Source: JAFDYH01 sp049840875
GTDB lineage: Bacteria > Bacteroidota > Bacteroidia > Chitinophagales > Chitinophagaceae
Length of the DNA stretch: 64,000 nucleotides
Reading direction: 5' to 3'
NCBI GenBank assembly: GCA_049840875.1
Contig: JASGJE010000020.1
Span: forward strand, 124,001-188,000
Part shown: positions 36,437 through 45,683 of the stretch, piece after piece
How the letters are laid out: each line of letters opens with the position of its first letter
Position numbering within the stretch: position 1 is the stretch's first letter
Notes under the pieces: generated by a model
What the model saw: only the letters and a program-made list of their open reading frames with translations
Database searches by the model: none
Told to the model about the DNA's origin: nothing
Translations under genes and position numbers: made by a program

Positions 36437-39238
36437 ATGAATAAACTCCGCAAATTTAGTTTAAAATATCTGTTTGCCGGAACACTAACTGCTGCTTTCC
36501 TGCTGTTTATAACGTGGGAATCACTGGCGGGACATGTACGGGTAAATAATTTTTACAGCGCTTTAACAAGTGCTGACACCAGCAAGCCGCTATCATCAAC
36601 TGATACGGTTCCCCCGCGGCAAAAAGACTCTGCGCAAAAATCAATTATCAACGATACAATACCGGTAAAGCCGGTTGATTCATTAACAAATGATTCTACC
36701 AGGCTCAAATCGGATAGCCTCATCCGTCATGATTCAGTTGTGATTGATACTTTTTCGCTGAAGATGTCAAAGGATTCATTAGATGCACCCGTATATTATG
36801 AAGCAGAAGATTCTGCCGTAGTATTGATGAAGGAGCAGAAGATTATAATGTACGGTAAAACAAAAACCGATTATAAAGACATAACGGTTACTGCGCCGAA
36901 AGTACAAATGGACCAGGTAACTCAATTGGTAACAGCAATCGGAACAAAAGACAGTGCCGGCAATTCCATTGAACGTGCCGTTTTCAAGCAAGGCGACCAG
37001 GAATACCAGATGGATACTTCCGTATTCAATTTTAAAACACAGAAAGGAATAACTAAAAATACGTTCACGCAGCAGGGAGATTTATTTGTGAATGGTCAGA
37101 ACATCAAAAAATATGACACCAACACGATTTTTATAAAAAGCGGAATTTTTACAACCTGTAATCTTGATGATCCTCATTTTGCTTTCCGTGCCGGTAAAAT
37201 GAAAGTGATTAATAAAAAGCTGGCTGTATTCGGTCCCGCACACCCGGAGTTTGAAGGAGTTCCTATCCCTGTATATATTCCATTTGGTTTTTTTCCATTG
37301 TCACAAGGTCGCCATTCAGGTTTACTGCCTCCTCAATTTACCACCAATGATCAGTTTGGTATTGGTCTTACCAATATGGGTTACTATAAAGTCTTTAATG
37401 ATAACTGGGATGCTAAAATTTATGGTGACGTCTATTCATATGGTGGATGGACCTTTAACCTGAACCCTACATACTATAAACGTTATCGGTATCGTGGTAA
37501 TTTTACATTTACTATTCAAAATACGAAGTACAATTTTAAAGGTGACCCTGACTATAACGTTAACCGTAGTTATCACATCACCTGGTCGCATAGCGTAGAC
37601 AGTAAAGCGAAGCCGGGACAAACATTTTCTGCCAATGTAAATGCAGGTTCTACAAAATATAATCGCAACGTATTAAACAGCGTAGCGTTAAATTTTCAGA
37701 ATACGACGAGTTCTTCCATCGCATATTCAAAAACATGGCAGGGCAAACCTTATAACTTAACGGCGAGCCTGAACCACAGCCAGAATAATTCACAACACAT
37801 CATTAATCTTAGTTTGCCTAACGTAGGGTTTACAGTGAATACATTATATCCGTTTCAACCAAAAGAAATGACAGGCCCTGCAAAATGGTATGAAAAGCTG
37901 GGGGTTGGTTATAATGGCAACTTCCGGAACCAGGTTTCCTTTTATGATACCGTAAATTCAAAAGTAGTTTACGGCAAATCAACAATTCAGCACCTGTTAG
38001 ATACATTGCAATGGGGCGGCCAGCATTCAATTCCGATTTCACTTTCTCTGCCTCCTATTGCAGGTGGTTCGATTGTTGTATCGCCCGGTGTCTCCATGAG
38101 CCAGATTATTATTTCAGGTAAAGAACACCGCCAGTGGAATGATGTTACAAAGCAGGTTGATACTACGTTTACAAAAGGACTTTTCACAGATCAGACGGTG
38201 AACTTCAGCCTCGGCCTAAGTTCAGCCTTGTTCGGAACATATCAATTTAAAAACTCCAAAGTTGTAGCGATACGACATGTTATACGGCCAACGCTTTCAT
38301 TAACGTATAAACCAGATTTGGCAAAGGCGCATTGGTATTCATTACAAGCTGATACAACAGGTCGTAAAATACGTGTGCCGGAATTCAGGCGAAGCATGTA
38401 TGGTTATAATTCAGAAGGAAGGTTTGGAGGATTAACCTTTGGTTTTGATAACAATCTTGAAATGAAAGTGCGAACGAAGGATACTACCGGTGAAAATAAA
38501 ACGAAGAAGGTAAAATTGATTGACGGATTTGGATTTACATCTGGCTATAACTTCTTTGCTGATTCACTGAAATTACAGCCATTTAATATCTATTTCCGAA
38601 CGAATCTTTTTGATAAAATAAACATAACTGCTAACACAGTGCTTGATCCTTATGAAAGGGATAAGTATGGAAATGACATTAATAAATACGCCTGGCAAAA
38701 CGGAGGCTTTAGTCTCGGTCACATTTATTCGGGGTCATTATCAATGTCTACAAGCTTTCAGAGTAAACCAAAAGATCAGAAGAAAGACGATGAACGAAAG
38801 GCGCAAATGGCTCAGTTGACGGATCCAAATGTAATTGCAGATCAACAGCGGTTGCTGGAATATATGCGTCAGAACCCTGCCGAGTTTGTTGACTTCAATG
38901 TACAATGGTCTATCAATCTTGGCTTTTCCCTGAATTTTACAAGAACGCAGAAATCTGACTATAGCGGTTATTTAACCAATATTTATTCTAACCTGAATTT
39001 CGGCGGAAGCTTTAACCTGACACCGAAGTGGAACTTGTCATCCAACGGATATTATGATTTTAAAACGATGAAACTGCAAACGTTGACAATGGCTATATCC
39101 CGCGATATGCACTGTTGGCAAATGTCTATCAATGTTACTCCTGTCGGGCTTTATCGTACATTCAGTATTACGATCAGTCCCAAAGCGTCCGTGTTGCAAG
39201 ACCTTCGCATTAACAGAAACCGTTCGTTCTCGCGTTAA
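36437..39238 (+). CDS. lptD: LptD-like LPS-assembly outer-membrane protein
   Basis: A 933-residue protein with an N-terminal hydrophobic segment (YLFAGTLTAAFLLFITWESLAGH). A Ser/Asp/Thr-rich linker (about 45-110) leads to an OstA-type periplasmic domain (about 115-260, YYEAEDSAVVLMKEQKIIMYG, APKVQMDQVTQLVTAIG). It ends in a large beta-barrel to the C-terminus. CNLDDPHFAFRAGKMKVINK and PVYIPFGFFPLSQGRHSGLLPP (read in parts) match the LptD core. It would insert LPS or lipooligosaccharide in the outer leaflet. A TATTTTTG box at 36419-36426 may be its -7 element, but no clear -33 is seen. Its stop overlaps the convergent acyltransferase by 3-4 bases. Confidence 0.88.
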   Translation: MNKLRKFSLKYLFAGTLTAAFLLFITWESLAGHVRVNNFYSALTSADTSKPLSSTDTVPPRQKDSAQKSIINDTIPVKPVDSLTNDSTRLKSDSLIRHDSVVIDTFSLKMSKDSLDAPVYYEAEDSAVVLMKEQKIIMYGKTKTDYKDITVTAPKVQMDQVTQLVTAIGTKDSAGNSIERAVFKQGDQEYQMDTSVFNFKTQKGITKNTFTQQGDLFVNGQNIKKYDTNTIFIKSGIFTTCNLDDPHFAFRAGKMKVINKKLAVFGPAHPEFEGVPIPVYIPFGFFPLSQGRHSGLLPPQFTTNDQFGIGLTNMGYYKVFNDNWDAKIYGDVYSYGGWTFNLNPTYYKRYRYRGNFTFTIQNTKYNFKGDPDYNVNRSYHITWSHSVDSKAKPGQTFSANVNAGSTKYNRNVLNSVALNFQNTTSSSIAYSKTWQGKPYNLTASLNHSQNNSQHIINLSLPNVGFTVNTLYPFQPKEMTGPAKWYEKLGVGYNGNFRNQVSFYDTVNSKVVYGKSTIQHLLDTLQWGGQHSIPISLSLPPIAGGSIVVSPGVSMSQIIISGKEHRQWNDVTKQVDTTFTKGLFTDQTVNFSLGLSSALFGTYQFKNSKVVAIRHVIRPTLSLTYKPDLAKAHWYSLQADTTGRKIRVPEFRRSMYGYNSEGRFGGLTFGFDNNLEMKVRTKDTTGENKTKKVKLIDGFGFTSGYNFFADSLKLQPFNIYFRTNLFDKINITANTVLDPYERDKYGNDINKYAWQNGGFSLGHIYSGSLSMSTSFQSKPKDQKKDDERKAQMAQLTDPNVIADQQRLLEYMRQNPAEFVDFNVQWSINLGFSLNFTRTQKSDYSGYLTNIYSNLNFGGSFNLTPKWNLSSNGYYDFKTMKLQTLTMAISRDMHCWQMSINVTPVGLYRTFSITISPKASVLQDLRINRNRSFSR

Positions 39239-39978
39239 TTGTTATTTGCCGTGTAATAATTCTGCATTGTTGTAAATACTTTTTCCTTTAATTGATTGAA
39301 GGATTCTCCGGGTATCGGTTCAATTGCCGGAAGAAAATGTATCTGCATGCTGTGCGGCCAGAAATAAAATGTTTTATTGGAAGGAAGAATACCGCGGGTA
39401 TGAAATATTAATGAAGGAATAATTGCTTTGCCGGAATTAACCGCCAGTTTAAAAGCGCCATCATGAAAATTATTCAATGGCTTTTCTGAAACATTTCGCG
39501 TGCCTTCGGGGTAAATACACATGTGCAACCCCATGTTCAGCGTCTCTTTCATTTTTACATAACTATCCTTGCGGCTCGCATCGCTTTTACGATCTACCAA
39601 TACGCTTCCTATTTTATACAATACGCCAAACAATGGCACTTTTGCCAACTCAACTTTAGCAATCGTTTTATTTCCGCCGGGAATAGAAGGAGAGGAGATG
39701 GGAATATCCATGAATGAATTGTGATTACAGACAACGATATATGTTTCCCCTTTTTTAAAGTTCTCTTTTCCTTTTACAGTTAAAGGACAACCAATAATCG
39801 TCAGATAAATTCTCATCCACTCTCTCGCCATACTGATAAAGCGCCTGTTTCGTTTCGGATCTTTATGAAAATAACAGAATAGAAAAAAAGGAATGAAAAA
39901 GATGAGCATAGTAATTACAAACCATATCAATCCCCATATTGCAAATACACGAGCCAGTATTTCTTTTATTAGTTTCAT
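39235..39978 (-). CDS. PlsC-like lysophospholipid acyltransferase
   Basis: A 247-residue membrane acyltransferase with an N-terminal hydrophobic helix pair (IWGLIWFVITMLIFFIPFFLF). The catalytic HX4D motif is NHNSFMDIPI and the glycerolipid-binding motif is IYPEGTRNVSEKP. KVELAKVPLFGVLYKIGSVLVDRKS (in parts) is the third block of the family. It would transfer an acyl chain to lysophosphatidic acid or another lysolipid at the inner membrane. It is next to lptD and overlaps its 3' end convergently, keeping the envelope-lipid theme. Confidence 0.9.
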   Translation of the reverse strand: MKLIKEILARVFAIWGLIWFVITMLIFFIPFFLFCYFHKDPKRNRRFISMAREWMRIYLTIIGCPLTVKGKENFKKGETYIVVCNHNSFMDIPISSPSIPGGNKTIAKVELAKVPLFGVLYKIGSVLVDRKSDASRKDSYVKMKETLNMGLHMCIYPEGTRNVSEKPLNNFHDGAFKLAVNSGKAIIPSLIFHTRGILPSNKTFYFWPHSMQIHFLPAIEPIPGESFNQLKEKVFTTMQNYYTANNN

Positions 39979-40083
39979 TTTTTAAGCATTAAAAAGGCAA
40001 CGAGGCATTGAGGCACAAAGGCAACAAGGCACAAAGTCTTATAGCGGTTATATATTTTTCACTTTTCACGTTTCGTTTTTCAC

Positions 40084-40755
40084 TTATATCCTCCAGTCAA
40101 TAGGATCAATTTTCTTACTCGTTAAAAAAATATTCGTCTTTGAAAAATGTTTGCAACCTAAAAAACCTGCATGAGCTGATAGAGGGGACGGGTGAGCCGC
40201 TCTGAGGATGTGATGTTTACTCTCGTCAATGAGCACACGCTTTTCCTGGGCGAATTTTCCCCACAAAAGAAAAACAACATTTTGTTTTAATTCTGAAATC
40301 CTCCGGATCACAGTATCTGTAAATTCTGCCCAACCGATTTTCGCATGGCTCATCGGTTCGCCCGCTCTCACGGTTAATGATGCATTAAGTAAGAAAACTC
40401 CTCTTTCTGCCCACGGCGTAAGATTGCCGGTTCTGGGTATCGGCATTCCTATATCATCATGTAGTTCTTTAAAAATATTAATGAGCGAAGGTGGTGGAGG
40501 AACACCATCCTGCACAGAAAAACAAAGGCCATGCGCCTGGCCCGGACCATGATACGGATCCTGCCCGAGAATAACGGCTTTAACAGTATCAATGGGAGTT
40601 TTATTAAAGGCATTAAATATCAGACTACCTGGCGGATAAATCGTTTTCCCCTGAGCTTTTTCTGTTTTTATGTGTAAGGTGATTTGTTGAAAATAGGGTT
40701 TATTGAATTCAGTCTTTAATACTTCTTTCCATGAAGGTTCGATCTTTACATCCAT
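40084..40755 (-). CDS. ung: Uracil-DNA glycosylase
   Basis: A 223-residue family-1 uracil-DNA glycosylase, which removes uracil from DNA and starts base-excision repair. The catalytic water-activating motif is VILGQDPYHGPGQAHGL (Asp66). The DNA-intercalation loop is HPSPLSAHAGF with His188. FLLNASLTVRAGEP and VVFLLWGKFAQEK are also diagnostic. Length matches Ung (about 225). It stands alone, divergent from the ThuA gene. There is no sign of truncation. Confidence 0.95.
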   Translation of the reverse strand: MDVKIEPSWKEVLKTEFNKPYFQQITLHIKTEKAQGKTIYPPGSLIFNAFNKTPIDTVKAVILGQDPYHGPGQAHGLCFSVQDGVPPPPSLINIFKELHDDIGMPIPRTGNLTPWAERGVFLLNASLTVRAGEPMSHAKIGWAEFTDTVIRRISELKQNVVFLLWGKFAQEKRVLIDESKHHILRAAHPSPLSAHAGFLGCKHFSKTNIFLTSKKIDPIDWRI

Positions 40756-40850
40756 ACGATGATAAATGTTTTACCGCCTGAAGGTAAGCAAAAGAAAAGC
40801 CGCACAAGTAGAAGCCATTGCCCTAATTTTATAACAATAAACATTTCTGC

Positions 40851-41675
40851 ATGAGCCTTAAGCTGAAATACAGGCCTATAATATTTTCAATGTTATTGGC
40901 CATTGGTTATTGCCTGTTTGCTTCATTCTGTTTTTCTTCAAATAAAATTTCTAAAAAGCAAATAAGCAACGAAGCAAAAGAAAAAGATCGTTTCCATGTA
41001 TTGGCATTGTATGAAAATGGCGGCCATCATGTAGCATATTCTGCTGCTGCGAAAATCTGGCTGAATCAATTAGCCAGTGAAAATAATTTTACAATCGATT
41101 ACATTCAAAAACCCGATACAATTACCGAATCATTTCTTGCGAAATATCAGTTGTTTATTCAACTGGATTATGCTCCGTATGCGTGGGGAGAAACGGCGAT
41201 GAATGCTTTTCAGAAATACATCGAAGAAGGAAAAGGCGGATGGATTGGCTTTCATCATGCTACATTGCTCGGCGAGTTTGATGGTTACCCTATGTGGAAT
41301 TGGTTTCATGATTTTATGGGCGGCATCCGGTGGAAAGATTATATCGCTGATTTTGCTGAAGGAACGGTGAATGTGGAAGATAAAAAGCACCCGGTAATGA
41401 AAGGCGTTCAATCGCCATTTGTAATCGAGAAGGATGAATGGTATACGTATGATAAAAGCCCAAGAGAAAATGTGCATGTGATTGCCAGCGTAGATGAATC
41501 TTCGTATAAGCCTGCCCGTAGTCAGAAAATGGGTGATCACCCGGTAATATGGACGAACGAAAAAATGAAAGCCAGGAACGTATACATTTTTATGGGACAT
41601 TCTCCTGACCTGTTTCAAAACAAAGCGTATACAACTATTTTCAAGAACGCGATATTCTGGGCAGCGGGGAAGTGA
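40851..41675 (+). CDS. Exported ThuA-domain protein (paralogue 1)
   Basis: A 274-residue protein with an N-terminal hydrophobic signal (IIFSMLLAIGYCLFASFCF) and one ThuA-type class I glutamine-amidotransferase-like domain. It has FHVLALYENGGHHVAYS, a central GGWIGFHHATLLGEFDG, HPVMKGVQSPF and the C-terminal VYIFMGHSPDLF. ThuA was named from trehalose utilisation in rhizobia; in Bacteroidota such proteins occur with sugar-uptake and dehydrogenase genes, and their catalysis is not settled. The gene downstream is a clear paralogue. Both are probably periplasmic. Confidence 0.85.
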   Translation: MSLKLKYRPIIFSMLLAIGYCLFASFCFSSNKISKKQISNEAKEKDRFHVLALYENGGHHVAYSAAAKIWLNQLASENNFTIDYIQKPDTITESFLAKYQLFIQLDYAPYAWGETAMNAFQKYIEEGKGGWIGFHHATLLGEFDGYPMWNWFHDFMGGIRWKDYIADFAEGTVNVEDKKHPVMKGVQSPFVIEKDEWYTYDKSPRENVHVIASVDESSYKPARSQKMGDHPVIWTNEKMKARNVYIFMGHSPDLFQNKAYTTIFKNAIFWAAGK

Positions 41676-41748
41676 GGAGTTGATAGTCCGTAGTCGGTAG
41701 TAGTTTCAATCGAGGGATCATTTAAATATCGAAGCATATTTTTAATTC

Positions 41749-42498
41749 ATGAGATCGTTAATTTATACCGGTTTATTTTTTTTGATTGCGTTTCAGATGC
41801 AAGCGCAGCAACCATTATTCAAAGCGTTAGCATTTTACTCGACGAATGTTGAACGTGATCATGTACAGTTTGCGAATGATATTATTCCTTTCTATCAGAA
41901 ACTGGCAAAGGAAAAAAATTTCGTTTTTGATACCACGACAAAGTGGACAAACCTGAATGATGATACTCTAAAGAATTACCAGCTTGTTGTTTGGATAAAT
42001 GAATTTGCGCAGAATGAAGAGGAGAGAAGAGCTTTTGAGAAATTTATCAACGGCGGTGGTCGATGGATGGGTTTTCATGTATCGGCATACAATGACAAAG
42101 ACACACATTGGCCGTGGTTTGTCGAATTTTTGGGAGGAGCTGTTTTTTATACTAACAATTGGCCACCGCTTGCTGCCAAACTGATCGTTGACGACAACAC
42201 GCATCCCGTAACGAAAGGATTACCCAAAAAATACATTGCGCCAATCAGCGAGTGGTATATCTGGAAACCAAGTCCGAGAGAAAATAAAGACGTAAAAGTT
42301 TTGGCGACATTAGATCCCGCAAACTATCCCTTTGGTAAAAAAGATCTGATTACTGAAGGCGATTGCCCTGTAATCTGGACCAACACAAAATATAAAATGC
42401 TTTACCTGAACATGGGTCATGGTGATAAAGTAGTTTCAGATTCTTTGCAAAATAAAATGCTGGGGAATGCCATATTGTGGATTGGTGCTAAGAAGTAG
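41749..42498 (+). CDS. Exported ThuA-domain protein (paralogue 2)
   Basis: A 249-residue ThuA-domain protein with a signal peptide (LIYTGLFFLIAFQMQA). Its blocks align with paralogue 1: GRWMGFHVSAYNDKD against GGWIGFHHATLLGEF, HPVTKGLPKKY against HPVMKGVQSPF, and SPRENKDVKVLATLDPANY against SPRENVHVIASVDESSY. It begins 73 bases after paralogue 1 and is probably co-transcribed. The product of such a pair may act on or sense a sugar derivative, but the reaction is not known. Confidence 0.85.
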   Translation: MRSLIYTGLFFLIAFQMQAQQPLFKALAFYSTNVERDHVQFANDIIPFYQKLAKEKNFVFDTTTKWTNLNDDTLKNYQLVVWINEFAQNEEERRAFEKFINGGGRWMGFHVSAYNDKDTHWPWFVEFLGGAVFYTNNWPPLAAKLIVDDNTHPVTKGLPKKYIAPISEWYIWKPSPRENKDVKVLATLDPANYPFGKKDLITEGDCPVIWTNTKYKMLYLNMGHGDKVVSDSLQNKMLGNAILWIGAKK

Positions 42499-42579
42499 CA
42501 GAGAAATATTTTCGCTTTATGTTAATGCTTGCTTTTATAATCTTTTAATGAACTTCAGTACCTGTTTATAAAGGCGATA

Positions 42580-43527
42580 TCACCTGTTTAGTTTTGGATA
42601 CCAATGTTTCGGTATTTCGGGGTCTGTAGGGGTGGGCGCCGCTTTTAATTCTACCGCTGGAAAGAGTTTAGTCTGGAAACCTTCAAAGTCTTTCGCCCAT
42701 TCTTTGTGATGATAAACACACACTGGTAAACAAATAGAACAATAGTTATGAGCTGCAAAATAAGGAAAGCATTTACCCGTATCTACTTTGTATCGGTCAT
42801 TTCCTAAATGATCTTTTCCCGCTTCCGGGGATCGTTTATCAGGAATTGCATTTGCCGGACAATATTTCCTGCAAGCTTTACAGTTATCGCAAAACGCAGC
42901 GATACCTGCATCAATAGGGCTATCAGTTTGCAAAGGCATATCGGTAATCACACTTCCCAGGCGAAACAGCGGACCCATCTTGGGATGAATAATCGATCCG
43001 TGCCTGCCTAATTCTCCAAAGCCTGCCTTTAACGCAAGAGGTACATGCAGCACGTCACTATCACCGATCGGGTGCTCTACCGTGCAGGCATAACCGAGTT
43101 GCCGGATATAATCAGCAATCCTTATTACGATTTCACCCAATGAAAAATAAATACGCAAACATTCTATGGCAGAATCATTCGATGGAACTTCCTGGAAATT
43201 GCGCCATAACATTTTTTGCCCGACAACGATTGCATATTTCTCATGTATCACTCTGTCTTTATAAATATCAGATGGTTCAATTTCCGCGATACCAACTTCA
43301 TCCGCGCCCAATTCAAATGCTTTCTTTTTAATGAGCGATGCGGCTGATTGTGCATTTTCAAAAACGGTTTGCTCTGGGTTTATTGGCCCTTTGAACTTCG
43401 GGTATTGATATTCCCTGATCTGATGAAGAATGGCATCGACTTCTGCGATATGAATTGATCTGCCGCCAACGGAGGCATACCAATCATCCCAGCCAAACGG
43501 TGGAGGAGACATTGACGATCCTTTCAT
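42580..43527 (-). CDS. Cytoplasmic 4Fe-4S protein, QueG/reductive-dehalogenase-like
   Basis: A 315-residue protein with two ferredoxin-type clusters: CDNCKACRKYCPANAI and CSICLPVCVYHHKEW (preceded by KCFPYFAAHN). The N-terminal region (SLIKKKAFELGADEVGIAEI) and LGYACTVEHPIGDSDVLHVPLALKAGFGELG (in parts) match the flavin/cobamide-like fold of epoxyqueuosine reductase and reductive dehalogenases. Canonical QueG has about 380 residues, so this is a short relative, and I would not call it queG. There is no Tat signal. It probably carries out a reductive step with cobalamin or works in radical-free electron transfer. It is monocistronic. Confidence 0.75.
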   Translation of the reverse strand: MKGSSMSPPPFGWDDWYASVGGRSIHIAEVDAILHQIREYQYPKFKGPINPEQTVFENAQSAASLIKKKAFELGADEVGIAEIEPSDIYKDRVIHEKYAIVVGQKMLWRNFQEVPSNDSAIECLRIYFSLGEIVIRIADYIRQLGYACTVEHPIGDSDVLHVPLALKAGFGELGRHGSIIHPKMGPLFRLGSVITDMPLQTDSPIDAGIAAFCDNCKACRKYCPANAIPDKRSPEAGKDHLGNDRYKVDTGKCFPYFAAHNYCSICLPVCVYHHKEWAKDFEGFQTKLFPAVELKAAPTPTDPEIPKHWYPKLNR

Positions 43528-43590
43528 GAAGCAATGCTATTACTTAAAAATAATCGAAGTTGATTAAAATGAAATGCCGGAATCTATCAG

Positions 43591-44409
43591 TTATTTCAAT
43601 TTATAGGTCATGACTTTATTCTTCATCATAACCGGAACATAAAGTGTTCTTGTCGCCGCATCATAACCTATATCCGCAGCATTTACTTTCTGATCCCGTG
43701 TATCAGATAAGGTTTGTTTTGTGCCATCATCTTTCACATAATATATCGTTCCTTCCCAACCAGTCACAATGAAATCATGCTCGTTGACCATTTCAATACC
43801 ATCGGCGCCACCTTCAATGCCGTCTGTAATTGTTGTAAGTTTTTTATTGGCGTCGGCTTTCTGTAAACTTGTCCCTGTCAGAATATAAAGGTTATTACCA
43901 ACTGCCAGAAGACCATTAGCGCTTTGCATATTTTCAAGATATACGGAAGGTTTCCCGTTTTCTATTTTATGCACTTTATTTGTTTTTGTATCACTTACAT
44001 AAACAACTCCTTTCGCATCAATGGTAATATCATTTAGCATTTGTGAGCCATCGATAGCGATACGTTCTTTGATAGTTCCTGTATTGACATCTATAACCGC
44101 AACAGTTGTTTGCTCGGCAGCGTAAAGAAGATTTTTATAAAGACCGAGGCCTTTGGTACTATTCAGGCCGGTTACCCAATTCAGTTTTATGATTTTTCCA
44201 TCAGTCGAAATCTTGCTGATGCCGCCGGTACCTTCTTTATCAAAGTCGCCGATTGTAGATACATATAAAATTTTTGATTTTGTATCGGGCCTCACCGATT
44301 CGGGATGGATAAACGTTGTGTCTGTTTGCCAGAGTAATTCGAGAGAATGCTGTGCAACTGCACTTACAGCGATAACAGTCGCCATGATTATGCTTATGAT
44401 CTTTTTCAT
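43591..44409 (-). CDS. Exported SMP-30/gluconolactonase-like propeller protein (paralogue B)
   Basis: A 272-residue protein with a signal peptide (ISIIMATVIAVSAVA) and the same propeller blades as the protein at 26023-26868: SKILYVSTIGDFDKEGTGG, LNSTKGLGLYKNLLYAAEQ, LNDITIDAKGVVYVSDTKT, ITDGIEGGADGIEMV and LSDTRDQKVNAADIGYD. It lies 41 bases after the PQQ-type dehydrogenase gene in the same direction, so they may be co-transcribed. A pair of propellers (dehydrogenase and lactonase-like) suggests oxidation of a sugar to a lactone and its opening, but that is inference. Confidence 0.75.
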   Translation of the reverse strand: MKKIISIIMATVIAVSAVAQHSLELLWQTDTTFIHPESVRPDTKSKILYVSTIGDFDKEGTGGISKISTDGKIIKLNWVTGLNSTKGLGLYKNLLYAAEQTTVAVIDVNTGTIKERIAIDGSQMLNDITIDAKGVVYVSDTKTNKVHKIENGKPSVYLENMQSANGLLAVGNNLYILTGTSLQKADANKKLTTITDGIEGGADGIEMVNEHDFIVTGWEGTIYYVKDDGTKQTLSDTRDQKVNAADIGYDAATRTLYVPVMMKNKVMTYKLK

Positions 44410-44450
44410 ATAGTGCTTATGGTTTTGGTTGGTAAAAAGAATATGCTGAT

Positions 44451-45683
44451 TTAATTTTTACTGATTCTGTAGATATTCCCGACATCTGAAATAGCATAAA
44501 GCATACCATTCAGGTAGGTAATATCACGAAATCTTTCATTCTTATCTGCCAGCAATCTTTCTTCGCCCACTACCTTGTTGTTTTTAATAACGAGCCTGTC
44601 GATATGCTGACCGCTTAATGATGCCAGGAATAGATTGTTATTCCATTCAGGAATAGCATTACCCTTATAAAAACAAATTCCACTGGGCGATATAACCGGG
44701 TCCCAATAATACACTGGTTGTTCCAGGCCGGCTTTTTGCTGGATGGAGTCACCGATTTTTAACCCGCTGTATTCGATGCCGTAAGTTATGATCGGCCAGC
44801 CATAATCTTTACCGGCACGAATGATATTTACTTCATCGCCACCACGCGGACCGAATTCCGCTTCCCATAGTTCACCAGTCTTTGGATTAATATCAAGCCC
44901 TTGCGGATTGCGATGGCCATAGCTGTAAATCTCCGGCATTGCTCCTTCTTTTTTCAGAAATGGATTACCGGGAGCTGGTTTTCCATCGGTTGTTATTTTG
45001 AATACTTTTCCAAGACCAGCATCCAGTTTTTGCGCTTGCGCTCTTCCTTCTAATATTGATCGTTCACCGGCACTTACAAACAGGTTGCCATCTTTATCAA
45101 ATACTAACCGCGAACCAAAGTGTAAAGGACTATTTAATTGTGGTGTGGCGCGAAAGATGACTGTGACATTCTCGACTGTTCCCGCTGTTTCATTCAATTT
45201 ACCTTTTGCTACCGCGGTCAGATTGCCCGGGGGATTGCTCTCTGAATAAGACCAATAAATCATTTTATTGGATAAAAACGTTGGATCAAAAGCAACATCA
45301 AGCAGACCACCCTGACCAGCCGTTACTACCGGGGGAAAGCCGGTAATCTTTTTAACAAGTGCGCCGTTCTTGTTATGTATCTCCATATAGCCGGATTTGA
45401 TAGTCACCATTAATCTTCCATCAGGCATTGCTACAATCGCAAATGGCGCACCGAGTTTATCGGCAATTTTTTCAGCTTTATATTTTGTAATCGTCTTTAC
45501 TGCACCGATCCTTGTTTGCCCTTTGAAAGCAGGCCTATAATCACTATTAGGTTTTTTAGTTTCGACTGGGGGTAAACTATCTGTTTTGCCTGAATTGACA
45601 GGAATAAAATCGCTACTGAATGCCGTTTGTGCATATGCAATAAATAAGGCTATAGTGATAAATAATCTGCTTAAGTGTCTCAT
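44451..45683 (-). CDS. PQQ-dependent sugar dehydrogenase (glucose/sorbosone dehydrogenase family)
   Basis: A 410-residue six-bladed propeller with a signal peptide (LFITIALFIAYAQTAFS). The family motifs are AIVAMPDGRLMVTIKSG, GQGGLLDVAFDPTF, LHFGSRLVFDKDGNLFVSAGE, YSYGHRNPQGLDINPKTGELWEAE (read in parts) and GGDEVNIIRAGKDYGWP. Those regions hold the expected His, Arg and calcium ligands around the PQQ site. It would oxidise aldoses in the periplasm and pass electrons to a quinone or cytochrome. PQQ synthesis genes are not in this window, so it may use scavenged PQQ. Confidence 0.88.
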   Translation of the reverse strand: MRHLSRLFITIALFIAYAQTAFSSDFIPVNSGKTDSLPPVETKKPNSDYRPAFKGQTRIGAVKTITKYKAEKIADKLGAPFAIVAMPDGRLMVTIKSGYMEIHNKNGALVKKITGFPPVVTAGQGGLLDVAFDPTFLSNKMIYWSYSESNPPGNLTAVAKGKLNETAGTVENVTVIFRATPQLNSPLHFGSRLVFDKDGNLFVSAGERSILEGRAQAQKLDAGLGKVFKITTDGKPAPGNPFLKKEGAMPEIYSYGHRNPQGLDINPKTGELWEAEFGPRGGDEVNIIRAGKDYGWPIITYGIEYSGLKIGDSIQQKAGLEQPVYYWDPVISPSGICFYKGNAIPEWNNNLFLASLSGQHIDRLVIKNNKVVGEERLLADKNERFRDITYLNGMLYAISDVGNIYRISKN

